A stretch of 61,761 bases of DNA from Sphingopyxis sp. L1A2A (GCF_005502465.1 NZ_SCOT01000017.1:1-61761), one strand, 5' to 3'; positions 1 to 8,652 are shown, counted from the stretch's first letter. Notes: generated by a model not told the origin, from the letters alone. Program-made: numbers and translations.

Positions 1-130
1 GCCCCTCGCTGCGCGAGCGGTCCCCCTCCCCATCGCTTCGCGACAGGGAGGAACCCAATACGAAACGACCACCAAAAATCCTCCCTGTCGCGAAGCGATG
101 GGGAGGGGGACCGCTCGCGCAGCGAGGGGC
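1..130. repeat. Perfect palindromic repeat with 52-nt arms
   Basis: Positions 1-52 are the exact reverse complement of 79-130, with a 26-nt A/C-rich spacer. The arms carry the core CCCCATCGCTTCGCGACAGG. A short diverged relative (CCCCATCGCTGCGCGACAGG) lies at about 2421-2440, just after another gene, so this looks like a mobile intergenic palindrome rather than a one-off hairpin. The left arm starts at the first base of the window, so the element may be longer. No flanking target duplication can be assessed. Confidence 0.9.
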
Positions 131-187
131 GGAGGGGCAAACACCTGTAAGACTTAGCGGTATTGTCTCCCACGACATTGGCTTCAG

Positions 188-1345
188 ATGGGCTGGACGA
201 GCGCTATTCAGAAGTCCAAGATCGAACTCATGCAAGGACATTGGATTGGATTTCTCGATGGATCAACACCGGGCCACGTAGTGGTTGATCTGGACGAGCT
301 GGCAGACCGATTTATCGGCACCGCACTGTTTATTCCTTCTGATCAAACCTTACCGTCAACCGCCGCATTCATTGATACGGGGAGCAAATCTGATCAGGTA
401 TCGATCACCGCCCCAATTTTTGTGGTGGACGAACGAGATCGAAGTATAATTTCGCCAGCTGAATACATGGTCAATCATCCGGATCTTGTTCATGCAAGCG
501 ATGCGGAAATTAAGCTGTCTAATGGCGCAGATGGTTTATTAGTTTCTTACAAGACAACTTTTAACTCTCAAGAAATATCGCAAGCCAAGGGTTTGCTTTA
601 CGGTTCTCATTGTGGCGACAAATCTACCTACAACCCGTCAGAACATATCACTTGGGAGAAATTTAAAGCAAAGGTGTCAGAATTTTCTCCTGAGGAATAT
701 GTATGGAGAGGTCAGCCGGAGCCATGGGCGCTGCAAACTTCCTTCCATAGGACGGGTAGGGTCAATCTTGATCGATATATAAAAGAAGACGTGCCAAGAC
801 TAAGGTCAGCTCTGCTTCCGCATACTACAACATTTTTGCATATTGACTCAGCCTTAGTTACTGGCGGATTGTATAGCCTCGCTCAACATCACGGCTTTCC
901 GACCCCCCTGCTGGATTGGACTTATTCACCCTACGTAGCTGCTTTTTTTGCCCTCCACTCGTTGCCCAAATCCCCTGACCGAAAAGATTCCGTCGCCCGA
1001 GTTTTTGCGTTTCACCGAAGCGCTTGGCCCCAAGACCCAAACGCAGTCACCCATCTGGCACTCGCACGTCCTCACGTAACGCTTCAAGATCTCGTACCCC
1101 TTGAAAACAAAAGGGCATTACCGCAGCAGGCACTTGCAATGGTGAGCACCGTTCCCAACATCGAGGCATTGATCCGTTTTCAAGAGAGGCAAAATAATCA
1201 AACATATCTGACGCCTTTTGATCTCCCATGGAGTGAAAGAGATGTTGCGATGCGTGACCTTAGAACGATGGGGATAACTTCTGCGACCATGTTCCCGGGA
1301 ATTGACGGCACATGCAAAGAATTAAGAGACCGCTATTTCGATTAG
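188..1345 (+). CDS. FRG domain-containing protein
   Basis: A 385-residue protein. The FRG domain, named for its Phe-Arg-Gly signature, is recognisable from the VWRGQ motif near residue 171 and the QHHGFPTPLLDWT block near residue 232, followed by an AAFFA stretch. The roughly 150 N-terminal residues are unassigned. Biochemistry of FRG proteins is not settled; they recur in accessory and phage-defence settings, so a defence role is possible but not shown. Base composition is clearly AT-richer than the flanks (many A/T third positions), which suggests acquisition. It sits directly after the 52-bp-arm palindrome and stops 2 nt before a conserved promoter motif belonging to the next gene. No clear Shine-Dalgarno precedes this ATG; an internal start such as 230 is possible. 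Confidence 0.8.
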   Translation: MGWTSAIQKSKIELMQGHWIGFLDGSTPGHVVVDLDELADRFIGTALFIPSDQTLPSTAAFIDTGSKSDQVSITAPIFVVDERDRSIISPAEYMVNHPDLVHASDAEIKLSNGADGLLVSYKTTFNSQEISQAKGLLYGSHCGDKSTYNPSEHITWEKFKAKVSEFSPEEYVWRGQPEPWALQTSFHRTGRVNLDRYIKEDVPRLRSALLPHTTTFLHIDSALVTGGLYSLAQHHGFPTPLLDWTYSPYVAAFFALHSLPKSPDRKDSVARVFAFHRSAWPQDPNAVTHLALARPHVTLQDLVPLENKRALPQQALAMVSTVPNIEALIRFQERQNNQTYLTPFDLPWSERDVAMRDLRTMGITSATMFPGIDGTCKELRDRYFD

Positions 1346-1347
1346 CT

Positions 1348-1374
1348 CTTTCCTACATTTAACCCATATGGTTC
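1348..1374 (+). promoter_or_regulatory. Conserved upstream motif, copy 1 (CTTTCCTACA)
   Basis: The 27 nt from 1348 to 1374 begin CTTTCCTACA and end ATATGGTTC. They match 22 of 27 positions, without gaps, of the sequence at 29709-29735 before the endolysin gene. The motif lies 53 nt (end of the 10-mer) before the ATG at 1411 and points toward it. It may be a promoter or activator site; function is inferred only from recurrence and position. Confidence 0.6.
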
Positions 1375-1410
1375 ACTCTCTCGGTTCCCCCAACCGAAAA
1401 GGACGAATCG

Positions 1411-2415
1411 ATGGACGACACCGACGACTATCCCGCCTTCCTCCCCGCCCCCGCCAGCTACCACTGGACCCCCAAACTCCAGCGCGACTTTCTCGAAAGC
1501 CTCGCCACCACCGGGTCGGTGAAAATTTCGGCGGCCAAGGTCGGCATGTCGCCGTCCGCCGTCTATCAGCTCAAGCAACGGCCCGCGGGCGCCGCGTTCA
1601 AGCTGGGCTGCGCTGCGGCGGTGCTGATCGCGCGCGGGCGGCTGGTCGACGAGCTGCTCGACCGCGCGATCTGGGGCTATGACGAAACCGCCGAGTTGCT
1701 GCGCGAAGAGGGGCGCAGCTTTGCCAAGCGCCGCCGCCTCGATTCGCGCCTTGGCCTTGCGATGCTCGCGCGGCTCGACAAGATGGTCGAAACGCGGGCG
1801 CTCGCAGGGGAAGAGATGCTGGCGCAGGTTATCGCGGGCGACTGGCCGGGTTTCCTGTCGCTGTTCGATGTCGCCCAGGCGGCGGCCGACGGCACCGGGG
1901 CCGAAAACGCCCCCGAAAACGCCGCAGCCGAAGGCCATGCCGCCGCGCTCGCGCTCTGGCTCGCCGGCCGCGACAACCGCGCCAACCCGCTCGCCACGCT
2001 GTGGAAAGACAGTGCATTCGCGCGTGAAGTTGCGCAGTTTTCCGCTGATTCCGCCGCCGCCCCCGATCCCGTCCCTGATCCCGATGCGATGTGGGTGGGC
2101 GGGCCGACTCCCGAAGCCTTTGCCGCCCGGATGAGCGTGTGGACCGACCATGAAACGGGCGAGCGGCGCACCGATTTCCCGCCGCCCGACGGTTTCATCG
2201 GCATCGAGCAGGGGAAATTCGGCGACTTTAATTATGAACGCACCATCGATGCCGCCGAAGCCGAGGCATTCGCGGCGGTGTGCGAGGCCGACCTGGCGCC
2301 GGTGCGCCGGGCGGCCGAAGCCGCGCGCCGCGTCTTTTTCGGCCTGCCCGCCCCCGCCAATGATCGCGAGGGCAAGTCCGCGGGCGCAAAGACGCAGCAA
2401 TCCGCCAGCGGCTAA
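1411..2415 (+). CDS. Orphan HTH protein, small-terminase-like N-terminus
   Basis: A 334-residue protein of unknown function. Residues about 22-60 read as a helix-turn-helix: a segment resembling 'GSVKISAAKVGMSPSAVYQ' followed by a run resembling the start of phage small terminase subunits (AA-x-x-G-S-x-x-x-VY). A basic stretch near 105-115 (AKRRRLDSR) follows. The C-terminal half is Ala/Pro-rich with no recognised domain. ATG 1411 is preceded by AAAAGGA at about 1397-1403, a good ribosome site. The promoter carries the CTTTCCTACA motif shared with the endolysin and DUF6456 genes, so it may belong to the same regulon. It could equally be a transcription factor; I do not recognise a named family. 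Confidence 0.75.
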   Translation: MDDTDDYPAFLPAPASYHWTPKLQRDFLESLATTGSVKISAAKVGMSPSAVYQLKQRPAGAAFKLGCAAAVLIARGRLVDELLDRAIWGYDETAELLREEGRSFAKRRRLDSRLGLAMLARLDKMVETRALAGEEMLAQVIAGDWPGFLSLFDVAQAAADGTGAENAPENAAAEGHAAALALWLAGRDNRANPLATLWKDSAFAREVAQFSADSAAAPDPVPDPDAMWVGGPTPEAFAARMSVWTDHETGERRTDFPPPDGFIGIEQGKFGDFNYERTIDAAEAEAFAAVCEADLAPVRRAAEAARRVFFGLPAPANDREGKSAGAKTQQSASG

Positions 2416-2456
2416 ATCCTCCCCATCGCTGCGCGACAGGGCGGACGATCATCGGC

Positions 2457-2777
2457 TCAATCCACCACCCAATAATCGGGCGCCCCACCGGGTTCATGCC
2501 CGCGGCGGCACACCACGGCGCCGTCGTGCAGCAATTCGGCCCACGCGCCGACCGGTTCGCGCGCCATCATCGCCAGCGCCGCGGCGACGTCGGTCGCCTC
2601 GAACGCGACGCGCTTTTCCACGCCGAACCACGCATCCTGGTAACGCAGGACAAAGGTGGTCATCGGCGGGCCAGGATCGGAATCGGGCTCGGGATTCGGC
2701 TCGGAATCGGCCGGGCGCGGCAGGCAATCGCAATCGCCGTCGGCGCGGCCATGCGGCGGTGGCAGGGGAATTTTCAT
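2457..2777 (-). CDS. Hypothetical protein, 106 aa
   Basis: The first 38 residues are low-complexity and rich in Pro, Asp and Cys (DCDCLPRP, then repeated E/D-P pairs). A compact C-terminal domain of about 65 residues starts at MTTFVLRYQDAW and contains a conserved-looking segment on alternating Val/Ala helices, ending in YWVVD. ATG 2777 is chosen because GAAGG lies 8 nt upstream; an upstream in-frame start at 2885 would add a Pro/Arg-rich tail without a ribosome site. The family is not recognised. It converges with the HTH gene ending at 2415. Proline-spacer-plus-domain architecture suggests a small soluble protein. Confidence 0.55.
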   Translation of the reverse strand: MKIPLPPPHGRADGDCDCLPRPADSEPNPEPDSDPGPPMTTFVLRYQDAWFGVEKRVAFEATDVAAALAMMAREPVGAWAELLHDGAVVCRRGHEPGGAPDYWVVD

Positions 2778-3203
2778 GGGGGAAACCTTCGTTGGGGGGC
2801 GCGAAGGGGCAGTGCCGCGGGTCAGTTCGGCCAAGACCGCCGCCGGGGGCGAAAGAATTTGGTTGGCGATGCGTCTCCTCACCACGCAAACCCCCGAACC
2901 GCACCGGCCGTTGCAAAGGGGGCCGAAGTGACAATCCGGGAGAATATGAAATTCAACATCTTTTCATTGCCATAGACAGGCCGGGCGGCGGGTCGCCATT
3001 CGACGAGTGTCCGCCGCCCATCGACGAACGGTTCGCGTGCCATGCCAACCGGCGCAGGCCGCGCCGCGCGCCGCTGTCTTACAATTCATGCGCCGCATCC
3101 CCATATTGTTAGGATCGCGGCACCGCTTTGGATGCATCGCCGCGGCTGGGAGACATCATGCTTCCGCTTGCCCGCCCCCATATCTTTACAGGAGCCGCGC
3201 CCG
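2778..3203. other. Intergenic region, no gene supported
   Basis: About 426 nt between two divergent short genes. Reading frames crossing it have Arg/Pro-rich translations typical of shadow frames. A 9-codon frame (ATG at 2946, preceded by GGGAGA) ends in TAG, but a leader-peptide role has no other support. The stretch from about 3095 to 3190, which includes CATATTGTTAGGATCG, probably holds the promoter of the pair beginning at 3204. Confidence 0.5.
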
Positions 3204-3515
3204 ATGACGTCCGACCCCAGCCAAGCCGAACAGCCCGACGCCGCCGCGACCGCGGCCCCGGCCCGCGCGCGCACCAACACTCATTTCCGCCGCAACCGCA
3301 CCCCGCTCGCGCGCGATGACGCCAAGCGGCAGGGCGACATCAGCCAGCTCGCCTTTCTGACCATGGGGGGCCGCGACCCCGCGGTCGCCTTCCTCAACAC
3401 TGACAATCCCGCGCTCGGCGGCCGCCCGCTGGCGGTCGCGACCGCCAGTGCCGAAGGTTATGAACAGGTCGCGACCGCGATCCGCGCCATGGCGCCCGGC
3501 GCCGACCCGCCATGA
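3204..3515 (+). CDS. ParS/MbcA (DUF2384)-like small protein
   Basis: A 103-residue protein starting at ATG 3204, preceded by AGGAG at 3190-3194. The N-terminal 40 residues are Ala/Pro/Arg-rich and look disordered. Residues about 50-98 contain AFLNTDNPALGGRPLAVA and a following ATASAEGYEQVATAI helix. This resembles the C-terminal toxin-binding segment of Xre/MbcA/ParS antitoxins (pattern N-P-A-L-G-G-R-x-P-L, then a helix with a Glu-Gly). No N-terminal Xre helix-turn-helix is present, so if it is an antitoxin relative it is a shortened one. It overlaps the next gene by the ATGA tetranucleotide. The family assignment is tentative. Confidence 0.5.
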   Translation: MTSDPSQAEQPDAAATAAPARARTNTHFRRNRTPLARDDAKRQGDISQLAFLTMGGRDPAVAFLNTDNPALGGRPLAVATASAEGYEQVATAIRAMAPGADPP

Positions 3516-3745
3516 GCCGCGCGATGAACGTGTCGCTGGCCGAGGCCGAGGTCACCGCGCTGTGCCTGTCGGCGGGGGTCGCGATCAGCGCGATCGAACC
3601 GCTGCCCGCGGGCGGTACGCGCCTCGTCTGCGTCTCGCCGGTCGGCGCCGACAAGATGCGCAAAAAGCTCAAAAAAAGCCTGATCGACGGCGCCGTCACC
3701 CGCCACCGCTTTTACCGCGCGCCGGGGTCGGACGGGGGATATTAG
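3512..3745 (+). CDS. Hypothetical protein, 77 aa, coupled to preceding gene
   Basis: Starts at ATG 3512 inside the stop of the upstream gene (ATGA overlap), implying translational coupling. It has a short hydrophobic middle (a run near VTALCLSAGVAISAIE) and a basic centre (KMRKKLKKSL), ending RHRFYRAPG. There is no RES-domain signature, although RES toxins are the usual partner of DUF2384 proteins. I do not recognise the family. It ends 9 nt before the convergent AraC-type gene's stop codon. Confidence 0.55.
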   Translation: MSRAMNVSLAEAEVTALCLSAGVAISAIEPLPAGGTRLVCVSPVGADKMRKKLKKSLIDGAVTRHRFYRAPGSDGGY

Positions 3746-3754
3746 GGGGCGGCT

Positions 3755-4768
3755 TTACGCCACTTCGGCCAGCGACTGCGGGGTTGCGAAACGCTGGCGA
3801 TATTCATTGGGTGACAGGCCGATGATGCGATGGAACAATTTGCGGAACGCCGCGGCATCCTCATATCCGACGCCCCATGCGATCTGGTCGACGGTGCGGC
3901 GGGTGAATTCCAGCAACTCGCGCGCCTTGCCGACGCGCAGATGCTGGACATATTCGACTGGGGTCATGCCGGTGGCGGCCTTGAACCGGCGCTGGAAGGT
4001 GCGCTCCTCCATTCCCGCCTCGCTGGCCATGGCGGGAACCGCAACCGGCCCGGTACCGCGCGCCTGCAACCAGTGCTGGACGCGCAATATCGCCTCGTCG
4101 CCATGGGTCAGTCGGGGGGCAAAACTGGCGTAATTCCGCTGCTCCCGCCCGCCCGGGTCGATCAACAGGAAACGCGCGGTTTCCATCATCACCGTCGGCC
4201 CCAGCAACCGCTCGACGATCCGCAGGCCCAGGTCGGTCCAGGCCATCAACCCGCCGGCGGTGACGATGTCGCCATCGTCGATCACCATCCGGTCGACCTC
4301 CAGCCGCACATCGGGAAAGCGGGCCCTGAACTGCTCGGCAAAAAACCAGTGCGTCGTCGCCGGCCGCCCCGCTAGCAGCCCGGTGGCGGCCAAGGCAAAG
4401 GCGCCGCCGCAATTCGACGCCAGCACCGTGCCCTGGGCATGGCGGTCGAGCAGCCAGCGGGCATAGGGCTCGACCTCGCCGGGTTCGAGCAGCTTGTGCA
4501 AACTGCCCGGCGCGATCAGCACCGCCGGCGAATTGGCGGCGGGCTGGTCGGGGTGGCTGTCGTAACAGCGGGCAAAGCCGCCGCCGTCCAGCAACCGCCA
4601 ATGGCTGGCGCGGATCGGCGGGCGGCCATGGTCGACGGCAAAGCGCCCGGCGATGTCGAACAGGTCGGTGATGCCGTGGACCATGCCGATCTGGCAATCG
4701 GGGTAGGTCATCATGCCGACCTCGATCAGCGGCATCGTCGCGGCGTCCGCCACCTTCAGCTTGGGCAT
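3755..4768 (-). CDS. GlxA-family AraC transcriptional regulator
   Basis: A 337-residue cytoplasmic regulator. Residues about 12-185 form a DJ-1/PfpI (class I glutamine amidotransferase-like) domain; the nucleophile-elbow region reads ASNCGGAFALA. Residues about 225-330 form an AraC double helix-turn-helix (VAVPAMASEAGMEERTFQRR, then a WGVGYEDAAAFRKLF second helix pair and SPNEYRQRF). ATG 4768 is preceded by GGGGAG; a longer frame running upstream crosses the divergent operon and is not credible as coding. It is divergent from the hydrolase operon at 4907 across 138 nt, so it probably regulates that operon. The ligand is unknown. Confidence 0.85.
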   Translation of the reverse strand: MPKLKVADAATMPLIEVGMMTYPDCQIGMVHGITDLFDIAGRFAVDHGRPPIRASHWRLLDGGGFARCYDSHPDQPAANSPAVLIAPGSLHKLLEPGEVEPYARWLLDRHAQGTVLASNCGGAFALAATGLLAGRPATTHWFFAEQFRARFPDVRLEVDRMVIDDGDIVTAGGLMAWTDLGLRIVERLLGPTVMMETARFLLIDPGGREQRNYASFAPRLTHGDEAILRVQHWLQARGTGPVAVPAMASEAGMEERTFQRRFKAATGMTPVEYVQHLRVGKARELLEFTRRTVDQIAWGVGYEDAAAFRKLFHRIIGLSPNEYRQRFATPQSLAEVA

Positions 4769-4906
4769 ATCGGCTCCCCGTCGTTTGGTTTGTCGGATTT
4801 GAACCGCATAATGTCGTGTCCGCCAATCCCATGCAAGCCCGGCGCGGCCTAAATGGGTGTCATCGGGACGGACACCCCGCCCCTCCAGACCGAAAGGAAC
4901 CATGCC

Positions 4907-5734
4907 ATGACCACGATCACCACCACCGACGGCACCCACATCTTCTACAAGGACTGGGGTCCGAAGGATGGCCAGCCGATCATCTTCTCCCACGGCTGGC
5001 CGCTCAGCGCCGACGCCTGGGACGCCCAGCTGGTCTATTTCGCCAATCAGGGTTTCCGCACCATCGCCCACGACCGCCGCAGCCATGGCCGTTCGGACCA
5101 GGTCTGGGAAAACAACAACATGGATCAGTACGCCGACGACCTCGGCGAGTTGATCGAACAGCTGGACCTGAAGGACGTCATCCTCGTCGGCCACTCGACC
5201 GGTGGCGGCGAAGTCACCCGCTACATCGGCCGCCACGGCACGGCGCGGGTCGCGAAGGTCGCGCTGATCGGCGCCGTGCCGCCGCTGATGCTCAAGACCG
5301 AAGCCAATCCGGGGGGCCTGCCGATCGACGTCTTCGACGGCATCCGCAAGGGCACCTTTGACAACCGGCCGCAGTTCTTCAAGGATCTGACCATGCCCTT
5401 CTACGGCTATAACCGCGACGGCGCGGTGGTCAGCGAAGCGGTGCGCGACGATTTTGTGCGGCAGGGCATGAACGGCGGCCTCAAAGGCCTGCTCGACAGC
5501 ATCCGAGCCTTTTCGGAAAGCGACTTCAACGACGATCTGACGAAATTCGACGTCCCGACCCTCGTCCTCCACGGCGATGACGATCAGATCGTGCCGATCG
5601 GCGCTGCAGCGCTTTCGACCGTCAAGATCGTCAAACAGGCAGTGCTCAAAATCTACGAAGGCGCCGACCATGGCCTGACCGTCACCCACCAGGACCGCTT
5701 CAACGCCGACCTTCTGGATTTCATCAACAGCTGA
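4907..5734 (+). CDS. Alpha/beta hydrolase, non-heme chloroperoxidase type
   Basis: A 275-residue soluble hydrolase. The nucleophile elbow GHSTGGG puts the catalytic serine at residue 97. The acid is probably Asp226 in HGDDDQIVP and the base His255 in GADHGLT, a complete triad. The N-terminal [11 protein letters not shown] and [14 protein letters not shown] blocks are typical of the cofactor-free haloperoxidase/esterase group. In vivo such enzymes are usually esterases or lactonases, with perhydrolysis as a side activity. The ATG at 4907 has AAAGGA 9 nt upstream; an in-frame ATG at 4853 lacks one. It is the first gene of a three-gene operon divergent from the AraC regulator. Confidence 0.9.
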   Translation: MTTITTTDGTHIFYKDWGPKDGQPIIFSHGWPLSADAWDAQLVYFANQGFRTIAHDRRSHGRSDQVWENNNMDQYADDLGELIEQLDLKDVILVGHSTGGGEVTRYIGRHGTARVAKVALIGAVPPLMLKTEANPGGLPIDVFDGIRKGTFDNRPQFFKDLTMPFYGYNRDGAVVSEAVRDDFVRQGMNGGLKGLLDSIRAFSESDFNDDLTKFDVPTLVLHGDDDQIVPIGAAALSTVKIVKQAVLKIYEGADHGLTVTHQDRFNADLLDFINS

Positions 5735-5792
5735 TACAGGGAGGGCGCGGTCCAACGAGGCCGCGCCTCCTCCTTCATCAAGGAGACGCATC

Positions 5793-6569
5793 ATGACCAA
5801 GCAGAGCTTCCTCATCACCGGCGCATCGGACGGCATCGGCGCCGTCTATGCCGACCGGCTGGCCCGCCGCGGGCATAATCTGATCCTCGTCGCGCGCCGC
5901 GCCGACAAACTCGCCGCCCTCGCCGACCAGCTGCGCCGCGACACCGGCGTCGCGGTCGATGTTATCGCCGCCGATCTTGCCCAGCCCGACGACCTCGCCC
6001 GCGTCGAAGCGCGCCTCCGCGACGACGACACGATCACCGGCCTGATCAACAACGCCGGGATCGCGGGCGAAACCAGCTTTGCCCAGGCCGACCCCGCCTA
6101 TCTCACCGGAATGATCGATCTCAACATCGTCGCGGTGACGCGGCTTTCGGCCGCCATCGCACCGCGGCTGGCGGCAAAGGGCGCAGGCGCAATCGTCAAC
6201 ATCACCTCGGTCACCGCGCTGATGCCTGACGGTTTCACCGCCGTTTATCCCGCCAGCAAAGCCTATGTCCTCGCTTTCACCGAAGCATTGCAGGTCGAGC
6301 TCGGCGCCCAAGGCGTGCGTGTCCAGGCGGTCCTGCCCGGCATCACCCGCACCCCGATCTGGGATGAGGCGCAGCTGGCGAATATCCCCGCCGACATGGT
6401 GATGGACGTGAACGACATGGTCGACGCGGCGCTCGCAGGTTTCGATGCGGGTGAGGTGGTTACCATCCCGGCGCTCCCCGACATGGCCGACTACGACGCC
6501 TATATCGCCGCCCGCGCGGCGCTTCGCCCCAACCTCTCGCGCTCGCGCGCCGCGCCGCGCTATCTGTAA
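5793..6569 (+). CDS. Short-chain dehydrogenase/reductase
   Basis: A 258-residue classical SDR. It has the nucleotide-binding TGASDGIG at residues 9-16, NNAG at 86-89, and active-site Asn111, Ser139, Tyr152 and Lys156 (YPASK). Arg35-Arg36 after the second strand favours NADP(H). It is preceded by AAGGAG and lies 58 nt after the hydrolase, 12 nt before the membrane gene, so all three are probably co-transcribed. The substrate cannot be told from the sequence. Confidence 0.9.
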   Translation: MTKQSFLITGASDGIGAVYADRLARRGHNLILVARRADKLAALADQLRRDTGVAVDVIAADLAQPDDLARVEARLRDDDTITGLINNAGIAGETSFAQADPAYLTGMIDLNIVAVTRLSAAIAPRLAAKGAGAIVNITSVTALMPDGFTAVYPASKAYVLAFTEALQVELGAQGVRVQAVLPGITRTPIWDEAQLANIPADMVMDVNDMVDAALAGFDAGEVVTIPALPDMADYDAYIAARAALRPNLSRSRAAPRYL

Positions 6570-6581
6570 AGGAGACGTGCC

Positions 6582-7079
6582 ATGATCCTCGGTTTGACCA
6601 TCCCGCAATTCACCGCGCTCCATGTGGCGATCAGCCTGGTCGGCATCGCGGCCGGCCTGATCGCCCTTCCCGCCTTCGCCCGGGGCCTTGTCCTGCCCCG
6701 CACGACCGGCATCTTCCTGTGGACGACCTTGCTCACCAGCCTGACGGGGTTTCTGTTCCCGATCGTCGCTTTCACCCCGGCGCTTGGCGTCGGCATTCTC
6801 TCGACGCTAATCCTGATCGTCGCCTTTGCCGCCTATTATCGGGGCAAGCTCGCCGGGCGCGCGGCAACCGCCTATGCGATCACCGCCACCCTCGCACTCT
6901 ACCTCAACCTGTTCGTGCTGGTGGTGCAGTCGTTCCTGAAAGTCCCCGCGCTCAACGCGCTGGCCCCGACCGGAACCGAACCGCCCTTTGCCATCGCCCA
7001 GGGCGTGCTGCTCATCGCGTCGGCCGCGTTCGGCTACGCCGCATTCAAGGCGGCACGGCGTCGATCCACCGCAGCCTGA
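6582..7079 (+). CDS. Small integral membrane protein, four TM segments
   Basis: A 165-residue protein with hydrophobic spans near residues 12-32, 42-65, 68-90 and 95-120, plus a further short one near 138-156, and a basic C-terminus (KAARRRS). It starts 12 nt after the SDR stop with AAAGGAG upstream, so it is the third gene of the AraC-flanked operon. No catalytic motif is visible. The family is not recognised; it may be a membrane anchor or transporter-like accessory of the redox operon. Confidence 0.75.
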   Translation: MILGLTIPQFTALHVAISLVGIAAGLIALPAFARGLVLPRTTGIFLWTTLLTSLTGFLFPIVAFTPALGVGILSTLILIVAFAAYYRGKLAGRAATAYAITATLALYLNLFVLVVQSFLKVPALNALAPTGTEPPFAIAQGVLLIASAAFGYAAFKAARRRSTAA

Positions 7080-7205
7080 CCGCCAGGGGCATCGCGGGCA
7101 AGGGCGGCGTCGGCCGCCTTTACCTGTTGCGACCTCGCCAACCCCTCTTGCACCACCTTCCGTTTACGTTAAGGTCAGTTGCAAACCGCTACCGGAGAGT
7201 GATTC

Positions 7206-8177
7206 ATGGCCCTGCCCCCGATTTTCGACCGTCTGCGCCTGCCCGTCATCGGCTCGCCTTTGTTCATCGTGTCGGGACCGGAGCTCGTCATCGCCCAGTG
7301 CAAGGCGGGTGTCGTCGGCAGCTTCCCGGCGCTCAACGCGCGCCCGCAAACGTTGCTCGACGAATGGCTGCACCAGATCACCGAAGAGCTGGCGGCGTGG
7401 GACCGCGCCAATCCCGACCGGCTGTCGGCTCCTTACGCCGTCAACCAGATCGTCCATAAATCGAACGACCGGCTCGAACAGGACATCGCGACCTGCGCGA
7501 AATGGAAAGTGCCGATCACCATCACCTCGCTCGGCGCGCGCGAGGAACTCAACCAGGCGGTGCATGGCTGGGGCGGCATCACGCTGCACGACATCATCGA
7601 CGACCGCTTTGCGCGCAAGGCGATCGAAAAGGGCGCCGACGGCCTGATCCCCGTTGCCGCGGGTGCGGGCGGCCACGCTGGCCGTCAGTCGCCGTTCGCG
7701 CTGGTCCAGGAAATCCGCGAATGGTTTGACGGCCCGATCGCTCTGTCGGGAGCGATCGGCCATGGTCGCTCGGTCTTGGCGGCGCAGGCATGCGGCGCCG
7801 ACCTTGCCTATATCGGCAGCGCCTTCATCGCCACTGCAGAGGCCAACGCCGACGAGGGATATAAAAATGGCATCGTCGATGGCCGCGCTGGCGACATCGT
7901 CTATTCGAACCTGTTCACCGGGGTGCACGGCAATTACCTCCGCCAATCGATCGTTGCTGCGGGCATGGACCCCGACAATCTGCCGGAGGGCGATCTCAAG
8001 ACGATGAACTTCGGCTCGGGCGGCAATACCAAGGTCAAGGCGTGGAAGGATATCTGGGGATCGGGTCAGGGCATCGGTCCGGTCAGCGCGGTCCGCCCCG
8101 TCGCCGAATTCGTCGCCGAACTCGAGGCACAATATCTTGCCGCGCGCCGCGAGCTGGAGGCAAAGGTCAGGCTGTAA
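7206..8177 (+). CDS. Nitronate monooxygenase (NMO, flavin oxidoreductase)
   Basis: A 323-residue TIM-barrel flavoenzyme of the NMO/2-nitropropane dioxygenase family. It shows the N-terminal PVIGSPLFIVSGPELVIAQ strand, CKAGVVGSFPALNARP, the FMN phosphate-binding AGAGGHAGR block, and ALSGAIGHGRSVLAAQACGAD followed by GSAFIAT. These enzymes oxidise alkyl nitronates such as propionate 3-nitronate using FMN and O2. It starts at ATG 7206 with GGAG 5-8 nt upstream and is probably transcribed separately (127 nt after the membrane gene). Its last 11 nt overlap the convergent AHH-nuclease gene. Confidence 0.88.
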   Translation: MALPPIFDRLRLPVIGSPLFIVSGPELVIAQCKAGVVGSFPALNARPQTLLDEWLHQITEELAAWDRANPDRLSAPYAVNQIVHKSNDRLEQDIATCAKWKVPITITSLGAREELNQAVHGWGGITLHDIIDDRFARKAIEKGADGLIPVAAGAGGHAGRQSPFALVQEIREWFDGPIALSGAIGHGRSVLAAQACGADLAYIGSAFIATAEANADEGYKNGIVDGRAGDIVYSNLFTGVHGNYLRQSIVAAGMDPDNLPEGDLKTMNFGSGGNTKVKAWKDIWGSGQGIGPVSAVRPVAEFVAELEAQYLAARRELEAKVRL

Positions 8178-8652
8178 CGCCCCCGAACAGCCGCTCGATC
8201 GCGTCGTCCAGATAGGGGCGGTCGACGAACAGCCGCATCGGATCGCGGCGGTTGAGCCAGAACCCGGCGCCGTGCCGGTCGGTCAGCGCGCGGCGCGTCA
8301 CATCCTGCAACAGGCGCAGCCGCATCACCGCGGTCCGCCGCGCGGTGCGCACGTCGGTCGGCGCGTGCAGCGCAAAATGTGCCCTGATCCGCTCGACCCG
8401 CGCCGTGACGACATCGCTATAGCCCCGATGCGGTCCGCGATGCAGCGCATGGCCCGACAGCAGTGCGGCCGGCTCGCTCGCGGGCAGCATCACCCCGTTG
8501 CGGCGGAAATGCTCCAATGCAAAACCTTCGCCCTGTAACTGGTCGAACATTGCTATCATCTGTCCCCGGTGCAGCAGGGCGATCGGAATGAGGTGGTGAC
8601 GCTGGAACCCGGGTTGTGGCGGCGGCGCGCCCTGCCACCCGCGGCGCGGCAT
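8167..8652 (-). CDS. AHH-type HNH/EndoVII nuclease domain protein
   Basis: A 161-residue protein. Residues 15-100 fit the AHH nuclease family of the HNH/Endonuclease VII superfamily: a His-His pair at 19-20 (QRHHLIPIAL, with Arg in place of the usual Ala), NGVMLPAS near residue 50, and the ALHRGPHRGYSDVV block that carries the second set of metal-binding histidines. Stand-alone AHH domains are often toxins or processing nucleases. ATG 8652 shares its first base with the last base of the upstream gene's TGA, so translation is coupled. No secretion signal or long toxin delivery region is present, so it probably acts in the cytoplasm if it is active. Confidence 0.8.
   Translation of the reverse strand: MPRRGWQGAPPPQPGFQRHHLIPIALLHRGQMIAMFDQLQGEGFALEHFRRNGVMLPASEPAALLSGHALHRGPHRGYSDVVTARVERIRAHFALHAPTDVRTARRTAVMRLRLLQDVTRRALTDRHGAGFWLNRRDPMRLFVDRPYLDDAIERLFGGVTA

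Noticed and set aside
2946..2975. Nine-codon frame with a ribosome site, possible leader peptide
   Set aside because: No attenuator structure or downstream biosynthetic gene; too short to support.
4853..4906. Upstream in-frame start for the hydrolase
   Set aside because: The extra 18 residues do not match the family and the internal ATG at 4907 has a clear ribosome site.
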